From NCBI GenBank assembly GCA_029946105.1, contig JAQSDW010000002.1, forward strand, positions 26,224 through 90,223: DNA of 64,000 nt, read 5' to 3'. The position numbers and the translations under genes are program-made. The notes under the pieces are model-generated. The model had not been told where the DNA came from. It made no database searches and worked only from the letters and a program-made list of their open reading frames with translations. The first letter of the stretch is position 1, and every line of letters begins with the position of its first letter. Shown here one piece after another: positions 1-8,158 of the stretch. Source of the DNA: Reyranella sp. GTDB lineage: Bacteria > Pseudomonadota > Alphaproteobacteria > Reyranellales > Reyranellaceae.

Positions 1-468
1 GGCCTCGCCCGCGAGCTCGGCTCCGAAATCGATTTCCTCGAAGCCAACTGGCCGCGCGACCTGCCGGCGGGCGTCATCCATGCCGATCTCTTCCCCGACA
101 ACGTGTTCTTCCTGCACGAGAAGCTGTCGGGCCTGATCGACTTCTATTTCGCCTGCAACGATGCGCTGGTCTACGACGTCGCCATCTGCCTCAACGCCTG
201 GTGCTTCGAGCCCGACCGGTCATTCAACACCACCAAGGCACGGGCGATGATCCAGGCCTACGACAGCGTCCGGCCGCTGAACGACGCCGAGCGCGCGGCC
301 CTGCCGCTGCTGGCACGGGGGGCGGCGCTGCGCTTCCTGCTGACGCGGCTCTACGACTGGCTGCATACGCCAGCCACCGCGCTGGTGAAGCGCAAGGACC
401 CGCTCGAATATATCGCCTATCTGCGCTTTCACCGGCGTGCGGCGTCGCTGGCGGACTATGGACTATGA
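1..468 (+). CDS. thrB: homoserine kinase ThrB, 3' part
   Basis: This is the C-terminal 155 residues of a gene whose start lies before the window. Homoserine kinase phosphorylates L-homoserine with ATP in threonine synthesis. The visible part carries the aminoglycoside-phosphotransferase-like catalytic loop HADLFPDN (about visible residues 29-36), with the catalytic Asp and metal-binding Asn, followed by LIDFYFA, which provides the second metal-binding Asp. The C-terminal helical region ending in LADYGL is typical of the alphaproteobacterial type II enzyme. It is followed 24 bp later by rnhA, a pairing common in alphaproteobacteria. Confidence is high for the family; substrate is inferred from context and motif. 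Confidence 0.88.
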   Translation, partial: GLARELGSEIDFLEANWPRDLPAGVIHADLFPDNVFFLHEKLSGLIDFYFACNDALVYDVAICLNAWCFEPDRSFNTTKARAMIQAYDSVRPLNDAERAALPLLARGAALRFLLTRLYDWLHTPATALVKRKDPLEYIAYLRFHRRAASLADYGL

Positions 469-492
469 GGGGCGGCCTATGAGGGGCGAGCG

Positions 493-954
493 GTGACCCC
501 CTCGCCTGCAAAACATAGTCCCGAGGTCGAAATCTTCACCGACGGCGCGTGCAGCGGAAACCCCGGACCGGGTGGCTGGGGCACCATCCTGCGGATGGGA
601 GAGAAGGAACGCGAGCTCTCGGGCGGCGAGGCTGCCACCACCAACAACCGCATGGAACTGATGGCGGCGATCGCCGGCCTCGAAGCGCTGCAGCGGCCTT
701 GCAAGGTGCGGCTGACGACCGACAGCAAATACGTCCTCGATGGCGCCACCAAGTGGATCAAGGGCTGGAAGAAGAACGGCTGGAAGACCGCCGACAAGAA
801 GCCGGTGAAGAACGTCGACCTGTGGCAACGCCTCGATGCCGCGCATGCTCTGCACAAGGTCGACTGGCGCTGGGTCAAGGGCCACAGCGGTCACGCCGAG
901 AACGAGCGCGTCGACGAACTCGCGCGCCAGGCCATCGAGAGGCTGAAGGCCTAG
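493..954 (+). CDS. rnhA: ribonuclease HI
   Basis: A 153-residue type 1 RNase H that cleaves the RNA strand of RNA-DNA hybrids in the cytoplasm. The opening motif [15 protein letters not shown] gives the first catalytic Asp (D17); E55 lies in NNRMELMA, D77 in TTDSKYV, and D141 in NERVDELA, with the mobile-loop His in VKGHSGH (H131/H134). Length matches the E. coli enzyme (155). The start is GTG at 493; an upstream ATG at 479 runs into a stop. It lies 24 bp after thrB on the same strand, probably in one operon, and its stop overlaps the end of the convergent regulator by 4 bp. Confidence 0.96.
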   Translation: MTPSPAKHSPEVEIFTDGACSGNPGPGGWGTILRMGEKERELSGGEAATTNNRMELMAAIAGLEALQRPCKVRLTTDSKYVLDGATKWIKGWKKNGWKTADKKPVKNVDLWQRLDAAHALHKVDWRWVKGHSGHAENERVDELARQAIERLKA

Positions 955-1628
955 GCGACTTTGCGACGCCGGCCGATCCGATAGGCGCAGCGGCGGGCAC
1001 CGGCCAGGATATGATCGACGCGTTCGACGGTGACGTCGCGGCCCAGCACCGCGCGGAAGATCGCCAACTCCGAACGGCACAGGCCCTGGCAAGCCGCCGC
1101 GGCGGCACAGATCGGACAGTGGTTCTCGACGAGCAGGAAGGCGCCGGGCTTTTCTTGCGTGACGCTCGCCATGTAGCCCTCGCGGGTTCGCAGGTCGGCG
1201 AGGGCCGCGAGCTTTCCCCGCAGGGAACGTCGTCGAGCGACGCCTTCGCCGTAGTCGGCGAGGCTCGTGCGCTCGCGGTGGCGCACCAGCCTCTCCACGC
1301 CGCGCGATCCAAAGACGGCCCGGGTGGCTTTCAGCAGATCGACCGTGAGGTCGGCATGGCGGTCGGGGAAGCGAGCGTGACCCTGATGGCTCAATCGCCA
1401 GTACTTCTTCGGCCGCCCCCGTCCTTCGCGCCGATCCTCGCTCTCGACCAGGCCGGCGCTCTCGAGACCGGCAAGGTGCTGGCGCGCACCCGCCGACGTC
1501 ATGCCGAGGCGCGCACCGACATCGTTCGCGGTCTGCAAGCCGCGCATCTTGAGGTGGAACAGGACGCGATCCCGGTTGCGATCCTGATGACGATCCTGGT
1601 TGCTAGCCGGGGCCTTGGCTTGACGCAT
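951..1628 (-). CDS. winged-helix transcriptional regulator with C-terminal Cys cluster (SufR/COG2345-like)
   Basis: An N-terminal winged helix ([20 protein letters not shown] and following wing) is followed by a C-terminal domain with a cysteine set CPIC...C...C and a final Cys in GARRCAYRI, the arrangement of SufR-like regulators that can bind an Fe-S cluster or metal. I chose ATG 1628 (225 residues) over the longer GTG 1664 because that GTG falls inside a palindrome that is likely its operator. The gene is divergent from the MFS transporter at 1735, so it probably controls that gene and itself. Ligand unknown. Either start is possible; family call is fairly firm. Confidence 0.8.
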   Translation of the reverse strand: MRQAKAPASNQDRHQDRNRDRVLFHLKMRGLQTANDVGARLGMTSAGARQHLAGLESAGLVESEDRREGRGRPKKYWRLSHQGHARFPDRHADLTVDLLKATRAVFGSRGVERLVRHRERTSLADYGEGVARRRSLRGKLAALADLRTREGYMASVTQEKPGAFLLVENHCPICAAAAACQGLCRSELAIFRAVLGRDVTVERVDHILAGARRCAYRIGRRRKVA

Positions 1629-1651
1629 GTCGGGGGAAATGCTCTTTTTTA

Positions 1652-1669
1652 AGAAAGTAAACACTTTCT
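1652..1669. promoter_or_regulatory. palindromic operator candidate between regulator and MFS gene
   Basis: Perfect inverted repeat AGAAAGT / ACTTTCT with a 4-nt AAAC spacer, in an AT-rich patch of otherwise GC-rich DNA, between divergent genes for a winged-helix regulator and an efflux-type transporter. Its position suggests autoregulation and control of the transporter. Confidence 0.6.
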
Positions 1670-1734
1670 AAAATAAACCCGAAGCCGGCGACGCGCAACC
1701 GCGGGCGGTCGGTCTCCCGGAGGAAGCGACAGGC

Positions 1735-3150
1735 ATGCCGCAGAGTTCGGCCCAGGATGGATGGCGGTCGCTTCTCCGGCCGGAATGGATTCCGGCGCTG
1801 GCCGTTCTTCTGGGCGGCGTGCTGCTGCATTCGATGAACGTGCTGATGCTGGCGACGATTCTGCCGACCGTCGTCGGCGAGCTTGGCGGTGCGGCGATGA
1901 TGAGCTGGCCGACGACCGCGTTCCTCGCCTCCTCGATCGTGGCGGCTACCTGCACCGGACTGCTGACGGCCGTGGCCGGCGCCCGGGCGACCTTTTGCGC
2001 CGGCGCGATCATATTCGGGATCGGCGCGTTGCTCTGCGCGCTGGCGCCGGCGATGGGCTTAGTCATCGCCGGCCGGTTCGTCCAGGGCTTCGGCGGCGGA
2101 TTGTTGTCGGCCGTGGCCTATGTGCTTGTGCGCGGCACCTTTCCCGAAGCGACCTGGGCGCGGGCGATTGCGCTGCTGTCGGGCATTTGGAGCGTGTCGA
2201 TCCTCGTGGGGCCGCTCGTCGGTGGCTTGTTCGTGCGTTATGGCGACTGGCGCAGCGGCTTCCTGGCAATCGCGGCCATCTCCGGCGTGCTGGCGATTAG
2301 CGCCTTCCGCACCCTGCCGGCGGTGGCGCATCAACGCTCGGCGATACGGCGCGTGCCGGCAGGCCGCGTCGCCCTCATCTGTGCCGCGATTGCCGGCACC
2401 TCCTCGGCAGCGATCGTCGCCTCGCCGGTCGCGAAGGTGGCGTTGCTTGTCGTGGCGGTCGCCTCGCTGGCGGCGATGCTGCGGCTCGATCGTCGTGCGA
2501 CGTCGCCGCTACTGCCGAGCGACGCCTTCTCGCTTCGAACGCCGACCGGCGTCGGACTGTGGCTCGTCCTGCTGGTCTGCGTGACCTATAGCCCACTGCA
2601 GATCTACGTGCCGGTCTTCCTGCAGAGCCTGCACGGGCTGGATCCTCTTTCCGCGGGCTATGCCGTGGCCGGCGCTTCCCTCGGATGGACCGCCGCGGCC
2701 CTCCTCGTCGCCGGCGCGGCGGGCGCCTGGCCCGACCGGTTGATGCTGATCGGCCCGGCGACCATGGGGATCGGCCTGCTGGCCGTCGCCGTACTGACGC
2801 CGTGGCATCCCCTGCCGCTGTTTCCCGCGATCGTGCTGGTGGGCGTGGGCATCGGCCTGTGTTGGGCTTTCATCGCGCAACGCGTCATGAGCAGCGCCCG
2901 ACCGGGCGACGAAGCGGTTGCCGCGTCGTCGGTGGCGACCGTGCAGCAGATGGGATTCGCGTTGGGGGCGGCGCTCGCCGGACTGGCGGCCAACGTCAGC
3001 GGCTTTTCGGCCGACGTCGGAAGTGCCGGCCTTACGGCCGCTGCTTTCTGGGTGCCGACCAGCTTTGTGGCCTTCGCCGCCGTTGCCTGCCTGGCAAGCC
3101 TGCGCTTGCGCCACTTGGGGCCGACGAAGGGGCAGCCGGCGAAGAGCTAA
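1735..3150 (+). CDS. MFS transporter, drug-efflux type
   Basis: A 471-residue inner-membrane protein with about 12-14 hydrophobic helices. The MFS signatures are clear: GRFVQGFGGGLLSAVAYVLV (helix 4 region, around residues 105-125) and the antiporter motif C-like LVGPLVGGLFVRYGDWR near residues 160-180, which favours a proton antiporter of the DHA1/DHA2 drug-efflux groups. A strong ribosome binding site (GGAGG) precedes ATG 1735. It is divergent from a Cys-rich winged-helix regulator with a palindrome in the 100-bp gap, the classic layout of a regulated efflux gene. Substrate cannot be read from sequence. Its stop overlaps the convergent gene at 3147 by 3 bp. Confidence 0.88.
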   Translation: MPQSSAQDGWRSLLRPEWIPALAVLLGGVLLHSMNVLMLATILPTVVGELGGAAMMSWPTTAFLASSIVAATCTGLLTAVAGARATFCAGAIIFGIGALLCALAPAMGLVIAGRFVQGFGGGLLSAVAYVLVRGTFPEATWARAIALLSGIWSVSILVGPLVGGLFVRYGDWRSGFLAIAAISGVLAISAFRTLPAVAHQRSAIRRVPAGRVALICAAIAGTSSAAIVASPVAKVALLVVAVASLAAMLRLDRRATSPLLPSDAFSLRTPTGVGLWLVLLVCVTYSPLQIYVPVFLQSLHGLDPLSAGYAVAGASLGWTAAALLVAGAAGAWPDRLMLIGPATMGIGLLAVAVLTPWHPLPLFPAIVLVGVGIGLCWAFIAQRVMSSARPGDEAVAASSVATVQQMGFALGAALAGLAANVSGFSADVGSAGLTAAAFWVPTSFVAFAAVACLASLRLRHLGPTKGQPAKS

Positions 3151-3788
3151 CCCCGCTTAGGCTGCGTCGGAACGGGCTTCTTTTCGACCGGCTTTTCGTA
3201 GACGAGATCGAAGGCCTCGCGCGTGCCGTCGCAGGGATTGTCGCCCTCGGCGAGACGCCATACCTGCGACTTGCCGGAACGGCGGAAGGTGAGCGTGCCC
3301 GCGACCTTGCAGGGCGTGCCCTTCTCGACCTTGGCGACCCGGAAGGCCACTTCGCCCCGGATCTGGACGACTCCGGCCGAGATGCGCTCGACCACGCCGT
3401 CGATCGACGTCCAGTCGCCCTCGGTGCCGGGCGCCACGCTGTCGAGCCGACCCTTGATCGTCCAGAGACCGCCCTGCTTGGTCACCGCGACGTCGCCCGA
3501 CTTGGCGCCCTTGATCTTGGCGTAGCGGCCCCAGACGATCTTGCGTGCATCGATGAAGAGCTGCGCCTCGACGTCGGACTGGATATCGGTCCGGTCGATC
3601 TTGGCCTGGCCGGTCGCCGCCAGCGGCGAAGCAAGCCCGGAGGTCGGCGCGCCCTGCTGCACGGTCGGCGCCTGCTGCGGCGGCGGGGCGGGATACATCG
3701 GCGTGGCCGGCGGTTGTTGCTGTTGCTGGGCAGCGGCGACGCCGGGGATCAGGAAGAGGAGCGCGATCGTCGAGATGAGTCGGTTCAT
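3147..3788 (-). CDS. exported hypothetical protein with Pro/Gln-rich linker
   Basis: A 213-residue protein of unknown function. The start at 3788 gives a good Sec signal peptide (MNRLISTIALLFLIPGVAAA, cleaved before QQQQQ); a longer frame exists but has no better start. Residues 20-60 form a low-complexity Q/P-rich linker, followed by a folded domain with two Cys (TPCKVAG and DNPCDG) that could form a disulfide in the periplasm. The C-terminus is Lys/Pro-rich. It precedes no obvious operon partner except the exported TPR protein at 3823-4668 just upstream on the same strand (34-bp gap), suggesting the two are co-expressed. No family recognised. Confidence 0.7.
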   Translation of the reverse strand: MNRLISTIALLFLIPGVAAAQQQQQPPATPMYPAPPPQQAPTVQQGAPTSGLASPLAATGQAKIDRTDIQSDVEAQLFIDARKIVWGRYAKIKGAKSGDVAVTKQGGLWTIKGRLDSVAPGTEGDWTSIDGVVERISAGVVQIRGEVAFRVAKVEKGTPCKVAGTLTFRRSGKSQVWRLAEGDNPCDGTREAFDLVYEKPVEKKPVPTQPKRG

Positions 3789-3822
3789 TGCCTTGGCTCT
3801 TACCTCAGTCATTGCCGCCATA

Positions 3823-4668
3823 CTACCGCTTCCCACCGCTTTTGGGCGGGGCGTTTGGCGCAGGCGGCGTGCCGGTCGCGGCAGGAGGCGTCACGGCCGC
3901 CGGCTGTTGGCCATCCAGCCCCGCCTGGGCCCGCCGCGCCGCGTCGGAGCCGGGCGGGACGATGCGCAGCACCCGGTTGAAGTCGTCGTTGGCCTGGCCC
4001 CGGTTGCCCTGCGCCAGATTGATGAAGCCGCGTTCCAGCAGGGCCTCGGTATGGTCGGGCGCGATCCGCAGCGCGCGGACGACATCGGCCATGGCCTGGG
4101 ACGGCTTGCGGGCGTTGCGCCAGGCGGCGGCCCGCAGCACGAGGAGCTCGACGTCGTCGGGCCGCAGGCGCAGCGCCTGGTCGAGATCGGAAATCGCGCG
4201 CGGCCATTGCGACATGGCGGCATAGCTGAGCGCGCGATCGATCCACAGGTCGGCATCGTTGGACTTGAGGTCGAGCGCGCGGCTCTGCGCTTCCGCCGCC
4301 TTCTCGGCCTGGCCCCCCTCGAGCCACGCCTGGCCGGCCTGGGCCCACAGTTCGGCCCGCAGGCCGGGGCGATCCTGGCCCATGTCGCGGGCGATCGCCT
4401 CGAACTGCGCACCCGCCTGGGAATATTTGCCGGCCTGGAACATGGCGACGGCCACGCAATGGCGCGCACCCAGGCCGCCACCCTCGGCATTCCACTTCTC
4501 CGCCATCGGCAGCGCCCGGAGCGGCTCGCGACGCGCCAGCTTCATGCACTCGGTGTAGCGCAACAGATGATCGGGCGTGCTTTCGAACGGGCTGAGGCCC
4601 TGGCCCGCTCCCGGCGAGGCCAAGCCAAGAGCCAGAAGGGCGACGAGAACGAGGCGTCGAAACATCAT
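3823..4668 (-). CDS. exported tetratricopeptide-repeat protein
   Basis: A 281-residue periplasmic protein with an N-terminal signal peptide (MMFRRLVLVALLALGLASPGAG) and at least four TPR-like units between residues 60 and 240, for example ADLWIDRALSYAAMSQWPRA and AEALLERGFINLAQGN-type helices with the A-Y-A-P spacing. The C-terminal 35 residues are Pro/Ala-rich and probably disordered. I chose ATG 4668 because it opens the signal peptide and has AAGG just upstream; a longer frame to 5025 runs antisense through the next gene. TPR proteins act as scaffolds; no partner is evident beyond the exported protein encoded just downstream. Confidence 0.78.
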   Translation of the reverse strand: MMFRRLVLVALLALGLASPGAGQGLSPFESTPDHLLRYTECMKLARREPLRALPMAEKWNAEGGGLGARHCVAVAMFQAGKYSQAGAQFEAIARDMGQDRPGLRAELWAQAGQAWLEGGQAEKAAEAQSRALDLKSNDADLWIDRALSYAAMSQWPRAISDLDQALRLRPDDVELLVLRAAAWRNARKPSQAMADVVRALRIAPDHTEALLERGFINLAQGNRGQANDDFNRVLRIVPPGSDAARRAQAGLDGQQPAAVTPPAATGTPPAPNAPPKSGGKR

Positions 4669-4704
4669 CCTTGAAAAGAACCCCGCCAGAGCGATTCTGA
4701 CAAG

Positions 4705-5571
4705 ATGACCAAACGCCTTTTCATTTTCGGCCTGGGCTACAGCGGCCTTGAAATCGCCCAGCTCGCCAAGGCCGAAGGCTGGACCGTGGCCGGCACCTGC
4801 CGAAGTGCTGAAAAAGCCGCCAGCCTGCGGGCGGGCGGCATCGAGACGCATGTGTTCGACGGCACCGCTCCGCTGTCCGCCGCGGCGTTTGGCGACAGCT
4901 CGCACGTTGTCTGCACAATCGCGCCGGGCCACGCGGGCGATCCCGCGCTCCGCCTCGCGACGCCGCTGCTGAGGCAGGCGCCATGGCTGGGCTACCTCTC
5001 GACCGTCGGTGTCTACGGCGATCACGGCGGCGGCTGGGTCGACGAGGAAACGCCGCCCAGTCCCGGCAAGCCGCGCAGTCTCGAACGCCTGGCGGCCGAG
5101 CGCGGCTGGCAGGCGATGGCGCTCGAGGCCGGCGCCAAGCTCGACATCTTCCGGCTGCCCGGCATCTACGGCCCGGGGCGCAGCGCGCTCGACCAGGTGA
5201 AGGCGGGCACGGCGCGGCGCATCGACAAGCCCGGCCAGATCTTTTCACGCGCCCATGTCGCCGACATCGCCGCCACCGTCGTGAAGGCGATGACCTCGCC
5301 GCATCCCGGCAGCCTCTACAACGTGGCCGACGACCTGCCGGTCTCGACCGGCGAGGTGGTGGCCTTCGCCTGCGAGCTGTTGGGCGTGCCGGTGCCGTCG
5401 TCGATTCCGTGGGAGGAGGCGGCGCCGGCGATGAGCGACATGGCCCGCTCCTTCTATTCCGAGAGCCGGCGTATCCGGAACGACAAGATAAAACGCAAGC
5501 TCGGCGTCGTGCTCAAGTACCCGACCTATCGCGAAGGCCTGACCGCTATCCTGAAAGCTCCTCAACCGTAG
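4705..5571 (+). CDS. NAD-dependent epimerase/SDR-like protein (YeeZ-type)
   Basis: A 288-residue extended-SDR protein. The Rossmann motif is FGLGYSGLEIAQLAKAEGW (residues 8-26), followed by the CRS motif typical of NADP binding at strand 2. The mid-region YLSTVGVYGDHGG and the later FRLPGIYGPGR are conserved in YeeZ-like putative nucleoside-diphosphate-sugar epimerases. The substrate is unknown for the family. It starts 36 bp from the divergent TPR gene and ends in a 26-bp convergent overlap with the hydrolase at 5546. Confidence 0.8.
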   Translation: MTKRLFIFGLGYSGLEIAQLAKAEGWTVAGTCRSAEKAASLRAGGIETHVFDGTAPLSAAAFGDSSHVVCTIAPGHAGDPALRLATPLLRQAPWLGYLSTVGVYGDHGGGWVDEETPPSPGKPRSLERLAAERGWQAMALEAGAKLDIFRLPGIYGPGRSALDQVKAGTARRIDKPGQIFSRAHVADIAATVVKAMTSPHPGSLYNVADDLPVSTGEVVAFACELLGVPVPSSIPWEEAAPAMSDMARSFYSESRRIRNDKIKRKLGVVLKYPTYREGLTAILKAPQP

Positions 5572-6292
5572 CGATCAGGCGGGCTATGTCGGCCGACGTG
5601 CTGAGGCGATGGTCGCCGCCCTTGATCAGGGTGGTGATCACCTCGGGCGCCTCGAGATGCTGCGCGATCTGCAGCGAGTACTCCCACGGCACGTCGGGAT
5701 CGCTCTGGCCGTGCAGCAGGCGCACCGGACAGGGCAGCGTCAGTTTCTTGTCGAGCAGCAGATGATTGCGCCCCTCCTCGATCAGCTTCCAGGTGAAGAC
5801 CGAGGGCTCGGGCGAATATTGCGAGGGCCGTTCCAGCCGTCCGTCGCGCTCCAGCGCGATGCGATCCTGGGCCGAGAGCCCCTTCAGCAGCATGCGTTCG
5901 GTGAAGTCGGGTGCGGCCGCGATCAGCACCATTCCGGCCAGGCGTTGCGGCCGGGCGCGTGCCACGAGAAGCGACAGCCAGCCACCCATGCTCGATCCCA
6001 CCAGCACCAGCGGACCGGTGGTGAGCTGGTCGATGGCCGCGAGCGAGTCATCGAGCCAGCGGCCGATCGTGCCATCCTCGAAACGGCCCGACGACTGGCC
6101 GTGGCCGAGATAGTCGAAGCGCAGAAAGGCGCGGCCCGTGCGTTGCGCCCAGTCCTCGAGTGCCACAGCCTTGGTGCCGGTCATGTCGGAGCGGAAGCCG
6201 CCGAGGAAGATCACGGTGGGCGCACGGCCCCTGGTTTTCGCATAGGCGACGCGATTGCCGTCGGGGCGCTGAAGCCGCTCGACTCTACCCAC
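5546..6292 (-). CDS. alpha/beta hydrolase
   Basis: A 248-residue cytoplasmic alpha/beta hydrolase of the short BEM46/ABHD10-like type. The nucleophile elbow is GSSMGGW (near residue 100), the oxyanion-hole segment is FLGGFRSDMTG (residues 30-40), the acid lies near DPDVPWEYS and the catalytic His in GGDHRLS. The start is GTG 6292 with a strong GGGAGGGG upstream. Homologues are thioesterases or general esterases, so the true substrate is open. It converges on the SDR gene with a 26-bp overlap and is divergent from the glycosyltransferase at 6354 (61-bp gap, shared promoter region). Confidence 0.85.
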   Translation of the reverse strand: MGRVERLQRPDGNRVAYAKTRGRAPTVIFLGGFRSDMTGTKAVALEDWAQRTGRAFLRFDYLGHGQSSGRFEDGTIGRWLDDSLAAIDQLTTGPLVLVGSSMGGWLSLLVARARPQRLAGMVLIAAAPDFTERMLLKGLSAQDRIALERDGRLERPSQYSPEPSVFTWKLIEEGRNHLLLDKKLTLPCPVRLLHGQSDPDVPWEYSLQIAQHLEAPEVITTLIKGGDHRLSTSADIARLIATVEELSG

Positions 6293-6353
6293 GTTGCCCC
6301 TCCCGTGTTACCTGCTCGGTCTCCATCTCCACTCTTACGAAAAATAGAACGCC

Positions 6354-7481
6354 GTGTCCGCGCCCAAGCTTCTTCAGATCGTGCCCACCCTCGCCGGCGG
6401 CGGCCTCGCCCGCGCCACGCTCGATACGGCGCAGGCCGTGATCGCGGCGGGCGGTTCGGCGCTGGTTGCCTCGCCGGGCGGCGCCATGGTGCCCGACCTC
6501 CTGCGGCTGCGCGCCACGCACATCGAGCTGCCGGTCGACGGCAACCGGCTGTGGGGCCGACTCGCGCTGCCGCGCAAGCTGGCAAGTTCGCTGCGCGACG
6601 CCCGCGTCGATGTCGTGCAGGCCCGCTCGCCCGCCACCGCCTGGATCGCCCGCGCGCTTGCCCGGCGGCTCGGCAAGAAGTGGATCGCCACGCTGCATCG
6701 CCCGTTCGTCGCCGACGACCTGATGGGCCGCTTCCTCGAGCGCCGCCAGATGCGCGCCGATGCCGTGATCGCGGTGTCCGAGCATGTCGCGCGCGATGCC
6801 GGGCAACGCTTTCCGGCCCTCGCCGACCGCCTCGAAACCATTTCGCCCGGCATCAACTTCGATCGCTTCGATCCGGCGATCGTGCGCGCCGACCGGGTGA
6901 TCCGCCTCGCGGCCGACCTGCGCGTGCCCGACGGCAAGCATCTCGTGCTCTGCCCGGCGCGCCTGGGCGAGGACAACGGCCAGAAGATCCTGATCGAGGC
7001 GCTGCGGCTGCTCGGCCGCGACGACGTGTTCTGCCTGCTGCTGGGCTCGGCCGGCGCGCCGACGCCGTTCGAACGCGAACTCGAGCGCGCCATCGAGGCG
7101 GCCGAGCTGCACGGCCGGATGCAGATCGGCCCCTACGTCGACGACATGCCGGCGGCCTACATGCTGGCCGACGTGGTGGTGGCGACCGGCGGCAGCCGGC
7201 AGGGCTTCAGCCGCACGCTGGTCGAGGCCCAGGCGATGGGCCGGCCGGTGGTGGCCGAGGATGGCGGAGGTGCTGCCGAAACGCTGCGGCCCGAGGTGAC
7301 GGGCTGGCTGGCGCCGCCGGGCGACGCCGCGGCGCTGGCGGAGGCGCTGCGGAGCGCGCTGTCGCTCTCGACCGAGCGCCGCGCCGAGGTCGCGCGTGCC
7401 GCCCAAGAGCATGTCCGTGGCCGCTACGCGCTGGCCGAGGCCAACCAGCGCTTGCTGGCGCTCTACGAACGCCTGGCCTGA
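6354..7481 (+). CDS. glycosyltransferase family 4
   Basis: A 375-residue GT-B fold retaining glycosyltransferase. The N-terminal Gly-rich loop is VPTLAGGGLARATLDTA (residues 10-26) and the C-terminal donor-binding site includes SRQGFSRTLVEAQAMGRPVVA (about residues 280-300), the E-x7-E-like region of GT4 enzymes. The UDP/GDP-sugar donor and acceptor cannot be read; lipopolysaccharide core or other envelope glycan synthesis is likely. The start is GTG 6354. The next gene begins 2 bp after its stop, so the two are probably cotranscribed. Confidence 0.87.
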   Translation: MSAPKLLQIVPTLAGGGLARATLDTAQAVIAAGGSALVASPGGAMVPDLLRLRATHIELPVDGNRLWGRLALPRKLASSLRDARVDVVQARSPATAWIARALARRLGKKWIATLHRPFVADDLMGRFLERRQMRADAVIAVSEHVARDAGQRFPALADRLETISPGINFDRFDPAIVRADRVIRLAADLRVPDGKHLVLCPARLGEDNGQKILIEALRLLGRDDVFCLLLGSAGAPTPFERELERAIEAAELHGRMQIGPYVDDMPAAYMLADVVVATGGSRQGFSRTLVEAQAMGRPVVAEDGGGAAETLRPEVTGWLAPPGDAAALAEALRSALSLSTERRAEVARAAQEHVRGRYALAEANQRLLALYERLA

Positions 7482-7483
7482 CC

Positions 7484-7945
7484 ATGCCCAGCCTGACCAC
7501 TCTCGCCCTGCTTCTTGCCGTCGCTGCCGCTCCAGCCGTCGCGCAGATCCCGATGCCGCCGTCGGGTGGGCCGACCGGCCAGTTCCTCGGCCCGCCGACC
7601 GGCACGGTCGAGGATTTCATCGGCAGCTGGGATCTCACCTGGGAGGGCCCGACCGGCTCGGGTTGTCCGTGCAGTGGTGTGCTAACGATCGAATTGAAGC
7701 GCACGGCCAGCGGCGAGGGCCTGGTCGGCATTTGGTCGATGAAGGGTGCCGCCGCCACCCTGCGCGGGCCGGTGTCGTATCACCAGACTGTCTGGGCCGG
7801 CGACTTCGCCCAGCCCTTCGACAGCTCGGATTATCCGATGAAGGGCTCGTTCCGCCTGCTCGCCCGCGACAGCCGCACGCTCACCGGCTCCTACCGCCGC
7901 GACGGTACCGCCGTTCCCTTCAGTTGGACGGCCACCCGCGACTGA
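7484..7945 (+). CDS. exported hypothetical protein
   Basis: A 153-residue protein with a signal peptide (MPSLTTLALLLAVAAAPAVA) and a mature part that reads like a small beta-rich, lipocalin-like domain: FIGSWDLTWEG, LTIELKR, LVGIWSMKG, LTGSYRRDG are regularly spaced strands. A Cys pair lies in SGCPCSG. It starts at ATG 7484, two bases after the glycosyltransferase stop, so translation is probably coupled. No family recognised; periplasmic location is inferred from the signal. Confidence 0.72.
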   Translation: MPSLTTLALLLAVAAAPAVAQIPMPPSGGPTGQFLGPPTGTVEDFIGSWDLTWEGPTGSGCPCSGVLTIELKRTASGEGLVGIWSMKGAAATLRGPVSYHQTVWAGDFAQPFDSSDYPMKGSFRLLARDSRTLTGSYRRDGTAVPFSWTATRD

Positions 7946-7965
7946 CCGCACGGCGGCCGCCCAAC

Positions 7966-7994
7966 TTGACTCTGGCGGGCCACGCAACTATCTC
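7966..7994 (+). promoter_or_regulatory. candidate sigma-70 promoter of the thrS leader
   Basis: TTGACT (7966-7971), a 17-nt spacer and TATCTC (7989-7994). A start about 7 nt downstream would fall at or next to the leader ATG 8002, so the leader mRNA could be leaderless, as known for the rhizobial trpL leader. Confidence 0.45.
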
Positions 7995-8001
7995 CGGCCC
8001 C

Positions 8002-8055
8002 ATGGACCGACTGTTCTTCAGCGCTCCGACGACACCCACCACCGACCGAACTTGA
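8002..8055 (+). CDS. threonine-rich leader peptide of thrS
   Basis: A 17-codon [20 protein letters not shown], ending 103 bp before the thrS start. Five of its last eight residues are threonine, encoded by ACG, ACA, ACC, ACC and ACT. There is no ribosome binding site, but a promoter-like sequence places the transcript start at its ATG. Ribosome stalling at the Thr codons when charged tRNA-Thr is scarce could change folding of the GC-rich stems just downstream. Such attenuation is well known for amino-acid genes; its use here is inferred from position and composition only. Confidence 0.6.
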   Translation: MDRLFFSAPTTPTTDRT

Positions 8056-8057
8056 TT

Positions 8058-8120
8058 CGGCCGGGCGCGCGCACTTGTGCCGCTTCCCGGCCGGCATCCG
8101 CCGACGCCCCGCGTCGGCCG
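8058..8120 (+). promoter_or_regulatory. attenuator-like competing stems upstream of thrS
   Basis: Stem 1 pairs CGGCCGGG (8058-8065) with CCCGGCCG (8086-8093). Stem 2 is GCCGACGC/GCGTCGGC (8100-8107 with 8111-8118, 3-nt loop). CGGCCG at 8115-8120 can also pair with the segment at 8089-8094, so the structures compete. No U-run follows, so if functional it may act on translation or by Rho rather than as an intrinsic terminator. Confidence 0.45.
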
Positions 8121-8158
8121 ATGGGCTGTGTTCGGATTCTTTCCAATCGGTGGTTGTC

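Noticed and set aside
5609..7945. A 778-codon plus-strand frame across the hydrolase, glycosyltransferase and exported protein genes
   Set aside because: Only its last 153 codons are real (the exported protein from 7484); the rest is low-complexity Arg/Ala/Gly sequence antisense to or out of frame with genes that carry clear motifs.
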